A stretch of 64,000 bases of DNA from DASQZK01 sp963809925. Lineage in GTDB: Bacteria > Bacteroidota > Bacteroidia > Bacteroidales > GCA-2748055. The notes under the pieces are model-generated. The model did not search any database and was not told where the DNA came from. It saw nothing but the letters and a program-made list of their open reading frames with translations. The DNA lies in contig CAWELH010000004.1 of the NCBI GenBank assembly GCA_963809925.1, forward strand, positions 682,001 to 746,000, read 5' to 3'. Shown here piece by piece: positions 52,772 through 61,832 of the stretch (the stretch's first letter is position 1; each line of letters starts with the position of its first letter). A program made the position numbers and the translations under genes.

Positions 52772-54916
52772 ATGACAGCCTTAATTAGATTGGTAGATTT
52801 TTCCCTCCCATTGGCAAATCCTGTTTTGAAATTCCTCATCATCCTCATTATTATCCTCGTAGCTCCCATAATCTTAAATAAAATAAAAATTCCCCATATT
52901 TTGGGACTGATAGTGGCCGGAGCCGTGATTGGTCCTAATGGGCTAAATTTACTTCTTCGCGACAGCGGAATCATCTTGTCGGGTACGGCTGGCCTTCTTT
53001 ATATCATGTTCCTTGCCGGCCTTGAAATTGATATTGCAGATTTTAAGAGGAACAGTTTAAAGAGCTTTGTTTTCGGAATGTATACTTTCCTGTTTCCGAT
53101 GATTTTTGGTATACTAGCGGGGGTATACCTTTTGAAGTTTTCAATCCCGACAGCCGTTTTGCTTGCAAGCATGTTTGCTTCACATACATTGATTGTTTAC
53201 CCGATGTTGAGCAGGCTTGGTGTGGCTAAAAACCGTGCAGTTAATATTACAGTCGGGGGTACATTGATCACTGACACATTGGCTCTCCTGGTGCTTGCCG
53301 TGATCGTTGGAATGGAAAAAGGTGAGGTCAATTCTGAATTCTGGACGAAACTTACACTATCAATGCTGGTTTTTGGTTTGATAGTACTGTTGATTTTCCC
53401 TTTGATTGCAAGGTGGTTTTTAAAACGATATGACGATAATGTATTGCAATTTATTTTCGTTCTGGCAATGGTCTTTCTTGGTGCATTCCTGGCTGAACTA
53501 GCTGGCATAGAAGCAATTATCGGGGCATTCCTTTCGGGACTTGCACTCAGTCCTCTCATACCTTCCACTTCTGCTCTCATGAACAGGATTTCTTTTGTCG
53601 GGAATGCGGTTTTTATACCTTTTTTCCTTATTGGAGTGGGGATGTTAGTGGATTACAAAACCTTTTTCGAAGACCAAGATACGCTCATTGTAGCCGCAAT
53701 AATGACAATCGTCGCTACAGGTTCAAAATTTATTGCTGCCCTTTTAACCCAAAAGACGTTTGGATTTACTATTGATGAAAGGCGATTGATATTCGGATTA
53801 AGTAATGCACAGGCCGCTGCCACGCTGGCTGCTGTTCTCGTCGGATATAACGTTATAATCGGTGAAACGCCTTCAGGTGAGCCTGTTCGGTTGTTAAACG
53901 AAAGCATATTAAATGGAACCATTGTTATGATTTTGATTACATGTACAATTGCTTCTTTTATTGCCCAGAAAGGAGGACAAAATATTTCTCTTGCTGAATC
54001 TGTAACTGCTGATCGAGACGAAAATATGGAAAGGATACTAATACCAGTGAGCAATGGAGAAACTCTTGAAGAATTAATTAATTTAAGCTTAATCATTAAA
54101 TCGGGGCAGAACAAAAAATCTCTTTTTGCATTAAATGTAATTCCTGAGGATAGCCCTGATCCAGAATTCGAAATCAAAGGCAAACGACTTCTTGAAAAAG
54201 CCGCAAGTACAGCGTCCTCCGCCGATATATTATTAAATACGATTTTGACTCATGACGCTAATATTGGCAATGGCATAGCTAAAGCGGTCAGAGAAAATGG
54301 TATTACAGATATGATTATGGGAATTCATATCAAAGAAGGGATATCAGATGACTTTCTGGGCAGTTTGATAGAAGGGATTTTATCAAAATGCAATATTACA
54401 ATCTTTGTCTATAAGTCGGTACAACCTGTCTCTACGTTAAAACGACATATCATCATTGTACCTGAGAATGCTGAAGACGAGATTGGCTTCCCCTTTTGGC
54501 TTTCGAAAATCTGGAATATTTCAAGAAATACCGGCACTAAACTGGTATTCTATGCCACTGCGAAGACGAATACCGTCATTAGAGACATACTTTCGCATTT
54601 TACAGTTAAGGCCGAGTTTAAAGATTTCGAGGACTGGAATGATTTTCTGATCGTGGCTCGTGATGTGAAATTGGACGATAACCTTCTCATCGTATTAAGC
54701 AGAGAAAAGAAACTTTCTTATCACTCAGCTATGAAGAATATCCCTGCCTACCTGAATAAATATTTTCGGTCAACCAGTTATATTTTGGTTTATCCTATGC
54801 AAGCCGGTGTGAATGACACTGAAACTATTGATTTTAACAATCCCTCCCTGTTGGAGCCGATCGAAAAGCTGGATGAATTTGGAAAAACGATTGCAAGGTT
54901 ATTTCGAAAAAAATAG
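52772..54916 (+). CDS. Cation:proton antiporter (CPA2/KefB type) with USP-like C-terminal domain
   Basis: 714 residues. About 12 membrane segments over residues 1-400, with the CPA2 signatures IPHILGLIVAGAVIGPNGL and LFLAGLEIDIADF-like segment, and LSGLALSPLIP. The last ~300 residues are soluble and read like one or two universal-stress-protein-like alpha/beta domains (RILIPVSNGETLEELINL; ILIVLSREKKLSYH), rather than the TrkA-N domain of KefB/KefC. It likely exchanges Na+ or K+ for H+ at the inner membrane, with the tail sensing a nucleotide or stress signal (inference). It has its own promoter and is monocistronic. Confidence 0.9.
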   Translation: MTALIRLVDFSLPLANPVLKFLIILIIILVAPIILNKIKIPHILGLIVAGAVIGPNGLNLLLRDSGIILSGTAGLLYIMFLAGLEIDIADFKRNSLKSFVFGMYTFLFPMIFGILAGVYLLKFSIPTAVLLASMFASHTLIVYPMLSRLGVAKNRAVNITVGGTLITDTLALLVLAVIVGMEKGEVNSEFWTKLTLSMLVFGLIVLLIFPLIARWFLKRYDDNVLQFIFVLAMVFLGAFLAELAGIEAIIGAFLSGLALSPLIPSTSALMNRISFVGNAVFIPFFLIGVGMLVDYKTFFEDQDTLIVAAIMTIVATGSKFIAALLTQKTFGFTIDERRLIFGLSNAQAAATLAAVLVGYNVIIGETPSGEPVRLLNESILNGTIVMILITCTIASFIAQKGGQNISLAESVTADRDENMERILIPVSNGETLEELINLSLIIKSGQNKKSLFALNVIPEDSPDPEFEIKGKRLLEKAASTASSADILLNTILTHDANIGNGIAKAVRENGITDMIMGIHIKEGISDDFLGSLIEGILSKCNITIFVYKSVQPVSTLKRHIIIVPENAEDEIGFPFWLSKIWNISRNTGTKLVFYATAKTNTVIRDILSHFTVKAEFKDFEDWNDFLIVARDVKLDDNLLIVLSREKKLSYHSAMKNIPAYLNKYFRSTSYILVYPMQAGVNDTETIDFNNPSLLEPIEKLDEFGKTIARLFRKK

Positions 54917-55203
54917 AAATTTAAATAGCTGAATAAATACATATAAATCAGTTCATTCTACAAGTCCCCTAATTTTTTACCATTTTCAATTTCATGGATA
55001 TAGGGACCAATTAAATATGAAAATGTTCATTCATTTAACCATCCCTCCCCAAATTTGTCTTCTAGGGAGAAATCTGGAGGAGCATTAAAGAAACAATTAT
55101 TGATGACAACAGGCGAATCTTAGGCGTAGAAACGACTACTAAATATCTATATCAGGTTATTTTGAGAAACACAGACTTGATACTAATACTAAAATGGCAT
55201 ATT

Positions 55204-56202
55204 ATGATAAAAATTGCAATTAACGGCTTTGGACGAATTGGGCGTCTGGCCTTTCGTGAGATGATGAAGAGCAGCAACCTGGAGGTTGTTGCCATTAATG
55301 ATCTAAGTGCACCTTCAATGCTTGCATACCTGCTGAAATATGATTCGAGCCAGGGGAGATTCAACGCTGATGTAAGCCAAACGGAGAATGCACTTGTAGT
55401 GAATAATAAGTCGGTTGCGGTGTATGCCGAACGATCACCTCAGAATCTGCCATGGGCGAAACATCAGGTTGATCTTGTATTGGAGTGTACAGGTATCTTC
55501 GAATCCAGGGAGAAAGCATCCGCTCATCTCAGTGCAGGTGCTGGAAAAGTTATTATCTCGGCACCTTCAGACAAGGACGTAAAAACAATTGTCTATAATG
55601 TAAATCATCAAATACTGGGGAAAAGTGACCAGCTGATCAGTTGTGCATCATGCACCACAAACTGCCTGGCACCAATGGCAATGGTCCTGAATGATCAGTT
55701 TGGAATTATCACAGGGCAGATGACCACCATCCATGCATACACAAATTCTCAGCCATTGCTGGATACGCCGGATCCGAAAGTGAATTATCGTAAATCGAGG
55801 GCAGCAGCCAGCAATATAGTCCCATATACCACCGGAGCTGCAAAAGCCATCGGCCTGGTAATTCCTGAGTTGAAAGGAAGACTTGACGGTTCATCCCAGC
55901 GAGTGCCGGTTCACTCAGGATCCATCGTGGAATTGTTTTCTATTCTGAAGAAGACTGTCACTTCCGAAGAGATAAATGAAACGATGAAATCTTCGGCAAA
56001 TGAGTCATATGGCTATAATGAGGATATGATCGTATCCAGTGATGTCATCGGGATCAGTTATGGTTCGCTTTTCGATGCAACACAGACCAAAGTAGTCACA
56101 AACGGTGATAGACAACTGGTTAAAACTGCAGCGTGGTATGATAATGAAATGTCATTTGTATCGCAGTTGGTAAGGACAACAGAATACTTTGGTGCCCTAT
56201 AG
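55204..56202 (+). CDS. gap: Glyceraldehyde-3-phosphate dehydrogenase, type I
   Basis: Phosphorylating GAPDH of glycolysis: glyceraldehyde 3-phosphate + NAD+ + phosphate to 1,3-bisphosphoglycerate. I start it at the ATG of 55204 (MIKIAINGFGRIGRLAFR), 14 codons inside the longest frame, because the NAD-binding motif normally begins right at the N-terminus; length is then 332 residues, normal for the family. Catalytic Cys150 (SCASCTTNCLAP) and His177 (TTIHAYTN) are present. Stands alone. The 287 nt upstream contain no recognisable feature. Confidence 0.96.
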   Translation: MIKIAINGFGRIGRLAFREMMKSSNLEVVAINDLSAPSMLAYLLKYDSSQGRFNADVSQTENALVVNNKSVAVYAERSPQNLPWAKHQVDLVLECTGIFESREKASAHLSAGAGKVIISAPSDKDVKTIVYNVNHQILGKSDQLISCASCTTNCLAPMAMVLNDQFGIITGQMTTIHAYTNSQPLLDTPDPKVNYRKSRAAASNIVPYTTGAAKAIGLVIPELKGRLDGSSQRVPVHSGSIVELFSILKKTVTSEEINETMKSSANESYGYNEDMIVSSDVIGISYGSLFDATQTKVVTNGDRQLVKTAAWYDNEMSFVSQLVRTTEYFGAL

Positions 56203-56331
56203 AAACATCGCAGGCGGACTCAGGACTGTTGTATGCCCGGGCCAGGAAAAGTGTCAATGAGGTACATATAATCTTTTCAAAGATGCCGCATTTGTGTTAA
56301 ATTGCCGGTAGAATGTCCATATTTACGGATA

Positions 56332-58581
56332 ATGAAGAAAATTATGAAAACTTTACTCCTAAGCATTCTCTGTCTGTTGATCCTTCAGCAAGTCATGCCA
56401 CAGGATCCAAAAAACAACATGGTTCAAAGAGTGGAAACCAATGATTACATTCTTCAGATCACTGAAGTAAAATCGCCACACATTTCTCAAATTATCAGGA
56501 AGTTACCTTCCGCCGGCCCTCGTTGGTGGAAAGGTCCTTCAACCTTTGAAATACGTGACAGTTCATCTGAATTCCACGCCATAGGATGGATATCATCCAC
56601 TTCCGTCGATCTGCTTTTTCATGTTGAGGTAACTGATGACAAAAACTTCAATGCGCAGACATTTGGTGACGATATCTGGAAGGACGATTGTGTGCAGGTT
56701 GCCATCGACGCCCAGGGGCAGGGTTCTGGTGAAATGCCTCCTGAAACCCGCGGCATGGTTGGGGACGACGATTGCTCTTTTGGTATGGCTCTGACAGCCT
56801 CAGGTCCTGTTGCGAACGCATGGTTCTGGTCTGGCGGCAACTACTATGGGGTAATGCCAAAAGATTTCCTGACCATCCAGAGGAATGAGAAGAAGAAGCT
56901 TACAGTTTATGATATGAGAATTCCCTGGGCGACACTCCATACCGTTCCCGGCATGTATCCCTCTTTAGGCATTGCCATTCAGATTAATGACAGGGATGAT
57001 CCCGGTGCGGATCAACGCAGGTTTTACTGGGGAAGAGGGGCCGATGCTGAACCCCGTCCGGGATTGTTCAATCGCCTCGCACCGGAGCCACCCCTCAGTG
57101 GATTCACAGCTTCAGCAACAATTAACCAGACCCTTTGGAACCGAACCGATACACTTAGCTGCCTGTATTCACTTTCAGGCACAACAGGAGAATTTTTATT
57201 AAATGCCAGATATGACAAATCGGTGGTAAATAAAATTATTACCCTTAAAAGTCTTGAGCCGGTGAGATATTCTGTTCAGTTGATTGCGAAAAGCAGCCAC
57301 CTTACCGGTACATCCATATCTTCACTCACTGATATGAACACCAGGAAAGTTGTTGCAGAGCATCACGATTCCATAGTAAACCCGCAGTCAGTGTACGACA
57401 ATTTCATATCACTTATGGATTCCCTTATCCTTATACCTGATCAGCATCCCCTCTTTCTGAGGCATCTGATGTCAGTCAAAGCACTTACCGCTTCCGAGTG
57501 GGCTAAGATTGATTTTTTAAAAGCGAACAATCCGAAATTGCGTGATGAGACATTTGGGTACGTGGATAATCTTTACAATGGATTTAAAGGTGGATCTTCC
57601 GTATGGGAAAATTACACCGGTCTCCGTCGCAGCCTGTTGATGGCATATATATCAAGAATAGACAGGACTGTACAGTATTACCTGCTGGACTTGCCAAAAG
57701 ACTGGGACCCGGAAAAAATATATCCCTTGTTCGTTGAGTTACATGGGGCAGGAAACAGCAGTGTGCTGAACATTCCATCAGCGCAACTTGGCTCCGGTAG
57801 TACTGCACCCGACCTTATGGGGTATTCGAAGTCGCGTTCATTTTCACAAACCTATGGCATGGGTTACCATATTGCTCCCTGGGGCAGAGGCAACCTCTCT
57901 TACAGGGACATAGGTGAACAAGATGTTTACGAAGCGATCAATGACATTGAGAAAAACTTCAACATTGATCAGAACAGAAAATATTTGTATGGCTTTTCGA
58001 TGGGAGGAGGCGGTACATGGTCAATTGGTTTGAGAACGCCTGACCAGTGGGCTGCCATTGGTATTTATGCCGGGGGCGTATGGCGTGAGCGTGACAGACC
58101 GGAAAATCTTACTAGTAATGTAGCCAGCCTGCCGGTGTTTATTGAAGTCGGCGAGAAGGATGGTCTGCTTGCAAGTTATAAGGTGATGCTTTCAGAACTG
58201 CAAAAATCGGGGACACAGGTATACCCGGTAATTGTGCCAGGCATAGGGCATCAGTTTCTTGATTCCCTGCAGATGGTGGGGTTGAACTGGATGACACAAT
58301 TTGTAAGGAAAAGACCGGATAAGTTTTTCTACATTGCAGATACCAGAGAGCATACCGGCGTATGGGGGATATCAATGATACGCAATGAGGGCATATCAGC
58401 CCGACCATGGTTCGACTGTGAGATAAAGGGACAAACCATCGACATAAACTCCTCCGGAACGGAACGTCTTATCATTGATCCAGGCATGGATGGCTTGCAA
58501 ATGGAAGGGGATATAAAAATTATCTGGAACGGAAAGCTCGCTTATGAAGGAAAAAATGAGAGGGTAACATTGAGAAAATGA
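56332..58581 (+). CDS. Secreted CBM9-like / alpha-beta hydrolase esterase
   Basis: 749 residues from the ATG at 56332; the longer start at 56302 would put ten extra residues ahead of the signal peptide. Signal peptide to about residue 24 (VMPQ). Residues ~50-255 resemble the CBM9-like carbohydrate-binding domain (PRWWKGPSTFEI, DDIWKDDCVQVAIDA, MRIPWATL). Residues ~430-660 form an alpha/beta hydrolase of the esterase/peptidase S9-like kind with Ser556 in GFSMGGGGTW, Asp610 in VGEKDG and His640 in GIGHQF. Together these suggest an esterase that acts on an external carbohydrate ester. A ~75-residue C-terminal beta domain follows. Substrate unknown. Confidence 0.85.
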   Translation: MKKIMKTLLLSILCLLILQQVMPQDPKNNMVQRVETNDYILQITEVKSPHISQIIRKLPSAGPRWWKGPSTFEIRDSSSEFHAIGWISSTSVDLLFHVEVTDDKNFNAQTFGDDIWKDDCVQVAIDAQGQGSGEMPPETRGMVGDDDCSFGMALTASGPVANAWFWSGGNYYGVMPKDFLTIQRNEKKKLTVYDMRIPWATLHTVPGMYPSLGIAIQINDRDDPGADQRRFYWGRGADAEPRPGLFNRLAPEPPLSGFTASATINQTLWNRTDTLSCLYSLSGTTGEFLLNARYDKSVVNKIITLKSLEPVRYSVQLIAKSSHLTGTSISSLTDMNTRKVVAEHHDSIVNPQSVYDNFISLMDSLILIPDQHPLFLRHLMSVKALTASEWAKIDFLKANNPKLRDETFGYVDNLYNGFKGGSSVWENYTGLRRSLLMAYISRIDRTVQYYLLDLPKDWDPEKIYPLFVELHGAGNSSVLNIPSAQLGSGSTAPDLMGYSKSRSFSQTYGMGYHIAPWGRGNLSYRDIGEQDVYEAINDIEKNFNIDQNRKYLYGFSMGGGGTWSIGLRTPDQWAAIGIYAGGVWRERDRPENLTSNVASLPVFIEVGEKDGLLASYKVMLSELQKSGTQVYPVIVPGIGHQFLDSLQMVGLNWMTQFVRKRPDKFFYIADTREHTGVWGISMIRNEGISARPWFDCEIKGQTIDINSSGTERLIIDPGMDGLQMEGDIKIIWNGKLAYEGKNERVTLRK

Positions 58582-58679
58582 CATTCCGGATTTTACATCC
58601 GATGCAGTCTGCCAGGTAGGTGCAGACAAACTAGTTAGCCGGCGATATTCTGGTTCCTAAACATATTCAATCAACTTTT

Positions 58680-59615
58680 ATGGGAGAAAGAACACTTAAC
58701 ATAGTCAAACTTTTTCTGTCGCATCTCCTGCCGGTACCAATACTGGTAGGGTGTTCCTTCCTGATTAGCAACGGAAATTTGATGATCCTGTGCATTGGGC
58801 AAACCGTGCTGGTTATTGTCTTCCTGGCCGGATACTGGGAATTTCTCGGTCTGCGATTTCGTTTGGTATTCACGATCCTCTGTGAACTGCTTATTATTGC
58901 AGCTGTCACTGAAGCTGTAATCAGCGGGAAGCCTGTATTCCCGGCTGCAAAGTGGTTTATATTCCTGCTTGTCGTGCAAATATGGTTGTGGTACGTTTTG
59001 ATTAAAATGCTCATTGTCATCTTCAAAAATGACCATGAGGTTTACGACATGGAGTTCCCTTTCAGGGACGGACGTTACATGGTCACTGATGGCGGCGATT
59101 CATACATCAGCAGGCTTATGAATTATCATTATCATTCCAGGATGCATAAAAAGAAAGGTACCAATAAATCGATGTTTTATGCGACCGATATCGTTAAGCT
59201 TGCCGAACATCACACTTCCATAATGCCGCCTGAAAATGAAGACTATCCTATTTTTGGCGAAGTCATGCATGCCCCGATGGATGGGACAATTTTCAGGGTG
59301 ATCAATGACATCGATGACAATCTGCCTTTCTCCGGTGGTTATCCATACAATACCGGAAATACAGTGGTCATCAGAAAGGACAGTCTTTACTTTCTTCTTG
59401 GCCACATGAAAAAGGGGAGCATTACTATGAAAGAGGGGCAACAGGTACATCGGGGTGAAAGGATTGGGGAAGCCGGAAATTCAGGCATGTCGGAACGGCC
59501 GCATTTGCATATGCAACTTATGAGAAGTGAAACCGGGGATTACTGGAAGGGCATGGGCATATGTATTCGATGGGAAGGCCGGAATTTATTTAAGAACAGG
59601 ATTGTGAAACGGTGA
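58680..59615 (+). CDS. Membrane protein with M23-like peptidase domain
   Basis: 311 residues. About four N-terminal membrane segments (residues ~10-30, 35-52, 60-82, 92-118) precede a soluble domain with the LytM/M23 pattern: GEVMHAPMDGTIFRVIND, GNTVVIRKDSLYFLLGHMKKGS, GEAGNSG and the HxH motif His275-Leu-His277 (SERPHLHMQL). M23 enzymes are zinc endopeptidases that cut peptidoglycan cross-links. The first metal-ligand motif is atypical: ATDIVKL has the Asp but no His four residues before, so activity is uncertain. It may be a regulator or degenerate enzyme. Terminator downstream. Confidence 0.8.
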   Translation: MGERTLNIVKLFLSHLLPVPILVGCSFLISNGNLMILCIGQTVLVIVFLAGYWEFLGLRFRLVFTILCELLIIAAVTEAVISGKPVFPAAKWFIFLLVVQIWLWYVLIKMLIVIFKNDHEVYDMEFPFRDGRYMVTDGGDSYISRLMNYHYHSRMHKKKGTNKSMFYATDIVKLAEHHTSIMPPENEDYPIFGEVMHAPMDGTIFRVINDIDDNLPFSGGYPYNTGNTVVIRKDSLYFLLGHMKKGSITMKEGQQVHRGERIGEAGNSGMSERPHLHMQLMRSETGDYWKGMGICIRWEGRNLFKNRIVKR

Positions 59616-59626
59616 AATAAAGTTCT

Positions 59627-59651
59627 GGTCCTTTGTATAAGGACTTTTTCT
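59627..59651 (+). terminator. Intrinsic terminator after the M23-like gene
   Basis: GTCCTT (59628-59633) pairs with AAGGAC (59639-59644) across a 5-nt loop, followed by TTTTTCTTT. Six-base-pair stem. Confidence 0.6.
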
Positions 59652-60028
59652 TTCGTGCTTTCTTTGTATAACCTTCAATTTCACTTAGACTAATGCCGCT
59701 GGCAACCTTTTCCTGGACAGATCACAGGCCCGGCAGCTCATTAGACAGCTATCCGGGTTATGTCTTTTGTGAAATTCACAACTCATTTACCTGATTTATG
59801 GAGGTGGCACTTTTAATCCTTCGAAGTGCCATGGTGCAGATGTGGTTAGGTACTGTCAATTCTTATTTAGGATGAATTTAGTACCGAAAGCAAAAATCAC
59901 TCCAAGGGACCCTTCAATATAGAAATTTCTGTTCTAATAACTTTATAGTGAATGTGTAATGGCAGGGGTATGCTTTGCAGGGCATGATTATTTTTTGTAA
60001 GTTGAGTTTGAACCAAATTCAAATAAAA
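59652..60028. other. Intergenic stretch without a recognised feature
   Basis: No gene, RNA or strong promoter was seen. A near match to the -7 box (TATTTTTTG, one base too long) lies at 59989-59997, about 30 nt before the lipoprotein ATG, and may be its promoter. Confidence 0.4.
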
Positions 60029-60532
60029 ATGAAAAAAAGATACTTAAGACTCATTTTGGCGTTGCCCCTGTTCTTATCGCTTTTATTTTTTATGTCATGT
60101 GGGAAAGAAGACCCTTCGGCAAATGATTCCGTGGACAAAGCTGAATATGAGCTTACTATAACAATGGGTAAAGATTCATTAAAATTAATTGGAAAAAATA
60201 TCGATTCTAATTGGGCTAGCGATGAAAGAGTTATTTGGCTTGGAACTGATGAGAAAAATGAACCACTCGGAACATTAAATATAGTATATAACCAGGTTTC
60301 TCAGGATAATATTGCCACGATAAAATCAATATCTCTATCAAAGACCGATGTAAAAGTGGGTACTTCAGAAGAGCTTAATTCGAAACTTTATCATTCTAAT
60401 GAAGGAGAGATAAAAATAATAAAAACGGCTTCAAATTATATTCATGGAAAATTAGAAGAATTTCCTATGGTTGAAGCGACATCAGGTGATTCAGTGACTG
60501 TAAGTGGTTGGTTTATTGCAGTATCAAAATAA
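60029..60532 (+). CDS. Small lipoprotein of unknown function
   Basis: 167 residues from the ATG at 60029; the frame opens earlier (59975) but the signal peptide begins here (MKKRYLRLILALPLFLSLL). The lipobox FFMSC puts the lipid on Cys24, followed by GKEDP, whose acidic residues resemble the surface export signal. The mature part has a beta-rich pattern (YELTITMGKDSLKLIG) and ends in SGWFIAVSK. Base composition is AT-richer than its neighbours, which fits recent acquisition or a fast-evolving gene. No family recognised. Confidence 0.8.
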   Translation: MKKRYLRLILALPLFLSLLFFMSCGKEDPSANDSVDKAEYELTITMGKDSLKLIGKNIDSNWASDERVIWLGTDEKNEPLGTLNIVYNQVSQDNIATIKSISLSKTDVKVGTSEELNSKLYHSNEGEIKIIKTASNYIHGKLEEFPMVEATSGDSVTVSGWFIAVSK

Positions 60533-60592
60533 TTTGTCCAAATAGTATCAGCTTAAAATTGTCCTTTACAAAGTACGAAGCCAAACCGACCT

Positions 60593-60729
60593 CTAAAATC
60601 TGAGCTCTACTCCGGCAAGCAGCATCCCCGACAAAAGCCGGTATTCTGTTGTGGCGGTGCTAATATCGTCTATGCTAACCGCATGCCGCCTAAAGCTTTC
60701 ACCGGCGGCCGAAACCTTGTGCCTCCGCT
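60593..60729 (-). pseudogene. Remnant of the C-terminus of an outer-membrane protein gene
   Basis: On the minus strand the frame reads through to a stop at 60593-60595 and its last residues are GMLLAGVELRF, the pattern of a final beta-strand of an outer-membrane barrel with terminal Phe. Preceding it is RHAVSIDDISTATTEYRLL. The frame is closed by a TAG codon at 60730-60732 and has no start codon in context, so only about 45 codons remain. Most likely the 3' scrap of a barrel gene lost by deletion. A neutral reading frame by chance is the alternative. Confidence 0.45.
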
Positions 60730-60757
60730 ATAGCATGCGTTAGAACCACACATGATT

Positions 60758-61048
60758 CTATCTGGTTTCTAATGTTTTTATTAATTCAGCACACGATATT
60801 CCACGAAAGGTTGTAGTCCCAACAAGGTGAAGTGTCGAACCGGGACGAATGGTAACGGTTATGTCGTAGTCAACTGTACAGGATTTTTCCATGTACATAA
60901 TATTGAATGCGGAATTTGATGCATCATCTGTAGTTTTTGTCATCTCAGTCGTTTGTGAAAAATTGACCAATTTTTTCTGATCCATTATTGAACCATAAGA
61001 CGCCGGTAACATAAATACAAGCGCAAGCACAAATAATATTGTTTTCAT
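60758..61048 (-). CDS. Small secreted protein, unknown
   Basis: 96 residues with a clear signal peptide (MKTILFVLALVFMLPASYG). The mature ~77 residues carry two cysteines (EKSCTVDYD and RGISCAEL) that could form a disulfide, and a beta-like middle (DITVTIRPGSTLHLVGTTTF). No family recognised. It points to the left, towards the outer-membrane protein remnant 28 nt downstream, and is separated from MarC by a long empty stretch. Confidence 0.7.
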   Translation of the reverse strand: MKTILFVLALVFMLPASYGSIMDQKKLVNFSQTTEMTKTTDDASNSAFNIMYMEKSCTVDYDITVTIRPGSTLHLVGTTTFRGISCAELIKTLETR

Positions 61049-61808
61049 CTCTTTTACATTTTAGAAGTTCGTTACTGTTGTACATTTTATGATAAATGCT
61101 ACTCTGTTGTTTTGTGTCGCTTTTCGCTGTCTACATCCACGACGTCGGGTGATCGGCCCCGGGTAATCCAGTCACATGATTTTCGCCTTCAATGGCATGT
61201 ATGTGTTAATGGAAAAAAGGCGGATTTCTAGCCCGGTAAAGACGATATGTTTGGTAAACGGACTTAATTGTGGGATGAAGTGTTGATTATCGGTGATGAA
61301 AATCAATTGTAGCTTTGTCGGGATATCACAATGTGAACTTCGTTGAGACCAGGGAAGCTGCAGGTGAAATTCTTTGCTGGCGTTACGAAATATACTGTGT
61401 TATTAGTACAAGAGAGGGTTGAGAGTCCACAGGGAAGATTTAGAGTAATCCGGAAGCCACAATGCAGTCGAATTCCTGTAACAAAAATAGTATTAAAGGT
61501 TAGAATATCCTTTAGGACACTTCCTCAATGGCTTATTATTCGTGGGTTTTAGACTGTTGAAAACTTTTCATCAAAAAGTGGAAAATGAGACGCTGAGATT
61601 TTAGGGTTAAAGACATTAAGGGGTTCAGTGTTGGCAGGTGGGGGTGGGTCGCTAATCCAAAAAAGAACTCCTTAGAATGATAAAGCCCCTTCTATGCCCA
61701 ATTTTCAAAAAGGAACTTCATATGTAATATCTTTCCCAACATATCTGACCTGTTTTTTATCATACTTAAATCAAAGACTTTTTCCTCCGCGCATCCTTAT
61801 AAATTATG
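61049..61808. other. Long intergenic stretch, no gene supported
   Basis: 760 nt without a convincing gene or RNA. The longest frame (61343-61552, 69 codons) has no signal peptide, motif or good context and is probably noise. The upstream region of the small secreted protein and the MarC promoter are at its two ends. Confidence 0.5.
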
Positions 61809-61816
61809 TATTTTTG
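61809..61816 (+). promoter_or_regulatory. Bacteroidota -7 box for marC
   Basis: TATTTTTG, an exact TAnnTTTG match, 17 nt before the ATG at 61833. It overlaps the upstream in-frame ATG at 61806, so the shorter start is right. Confidence 0.55.
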
Positions 61817-61832
61817 CGCAAAATTTAATATA

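Noticed and set aside
61400..61430. AGTACAAGAGAGGG resembles the 23S rRNA sarcin-ricin loop region
   Set aside because: The match is short and imperfect and flanking bases do not fit 23S rRNA.
61343..61552. 69-codon forward frame in the empty region
   Set aside because: No signal peptide, motif, promoter or conservation cue; sequence composition looks random.
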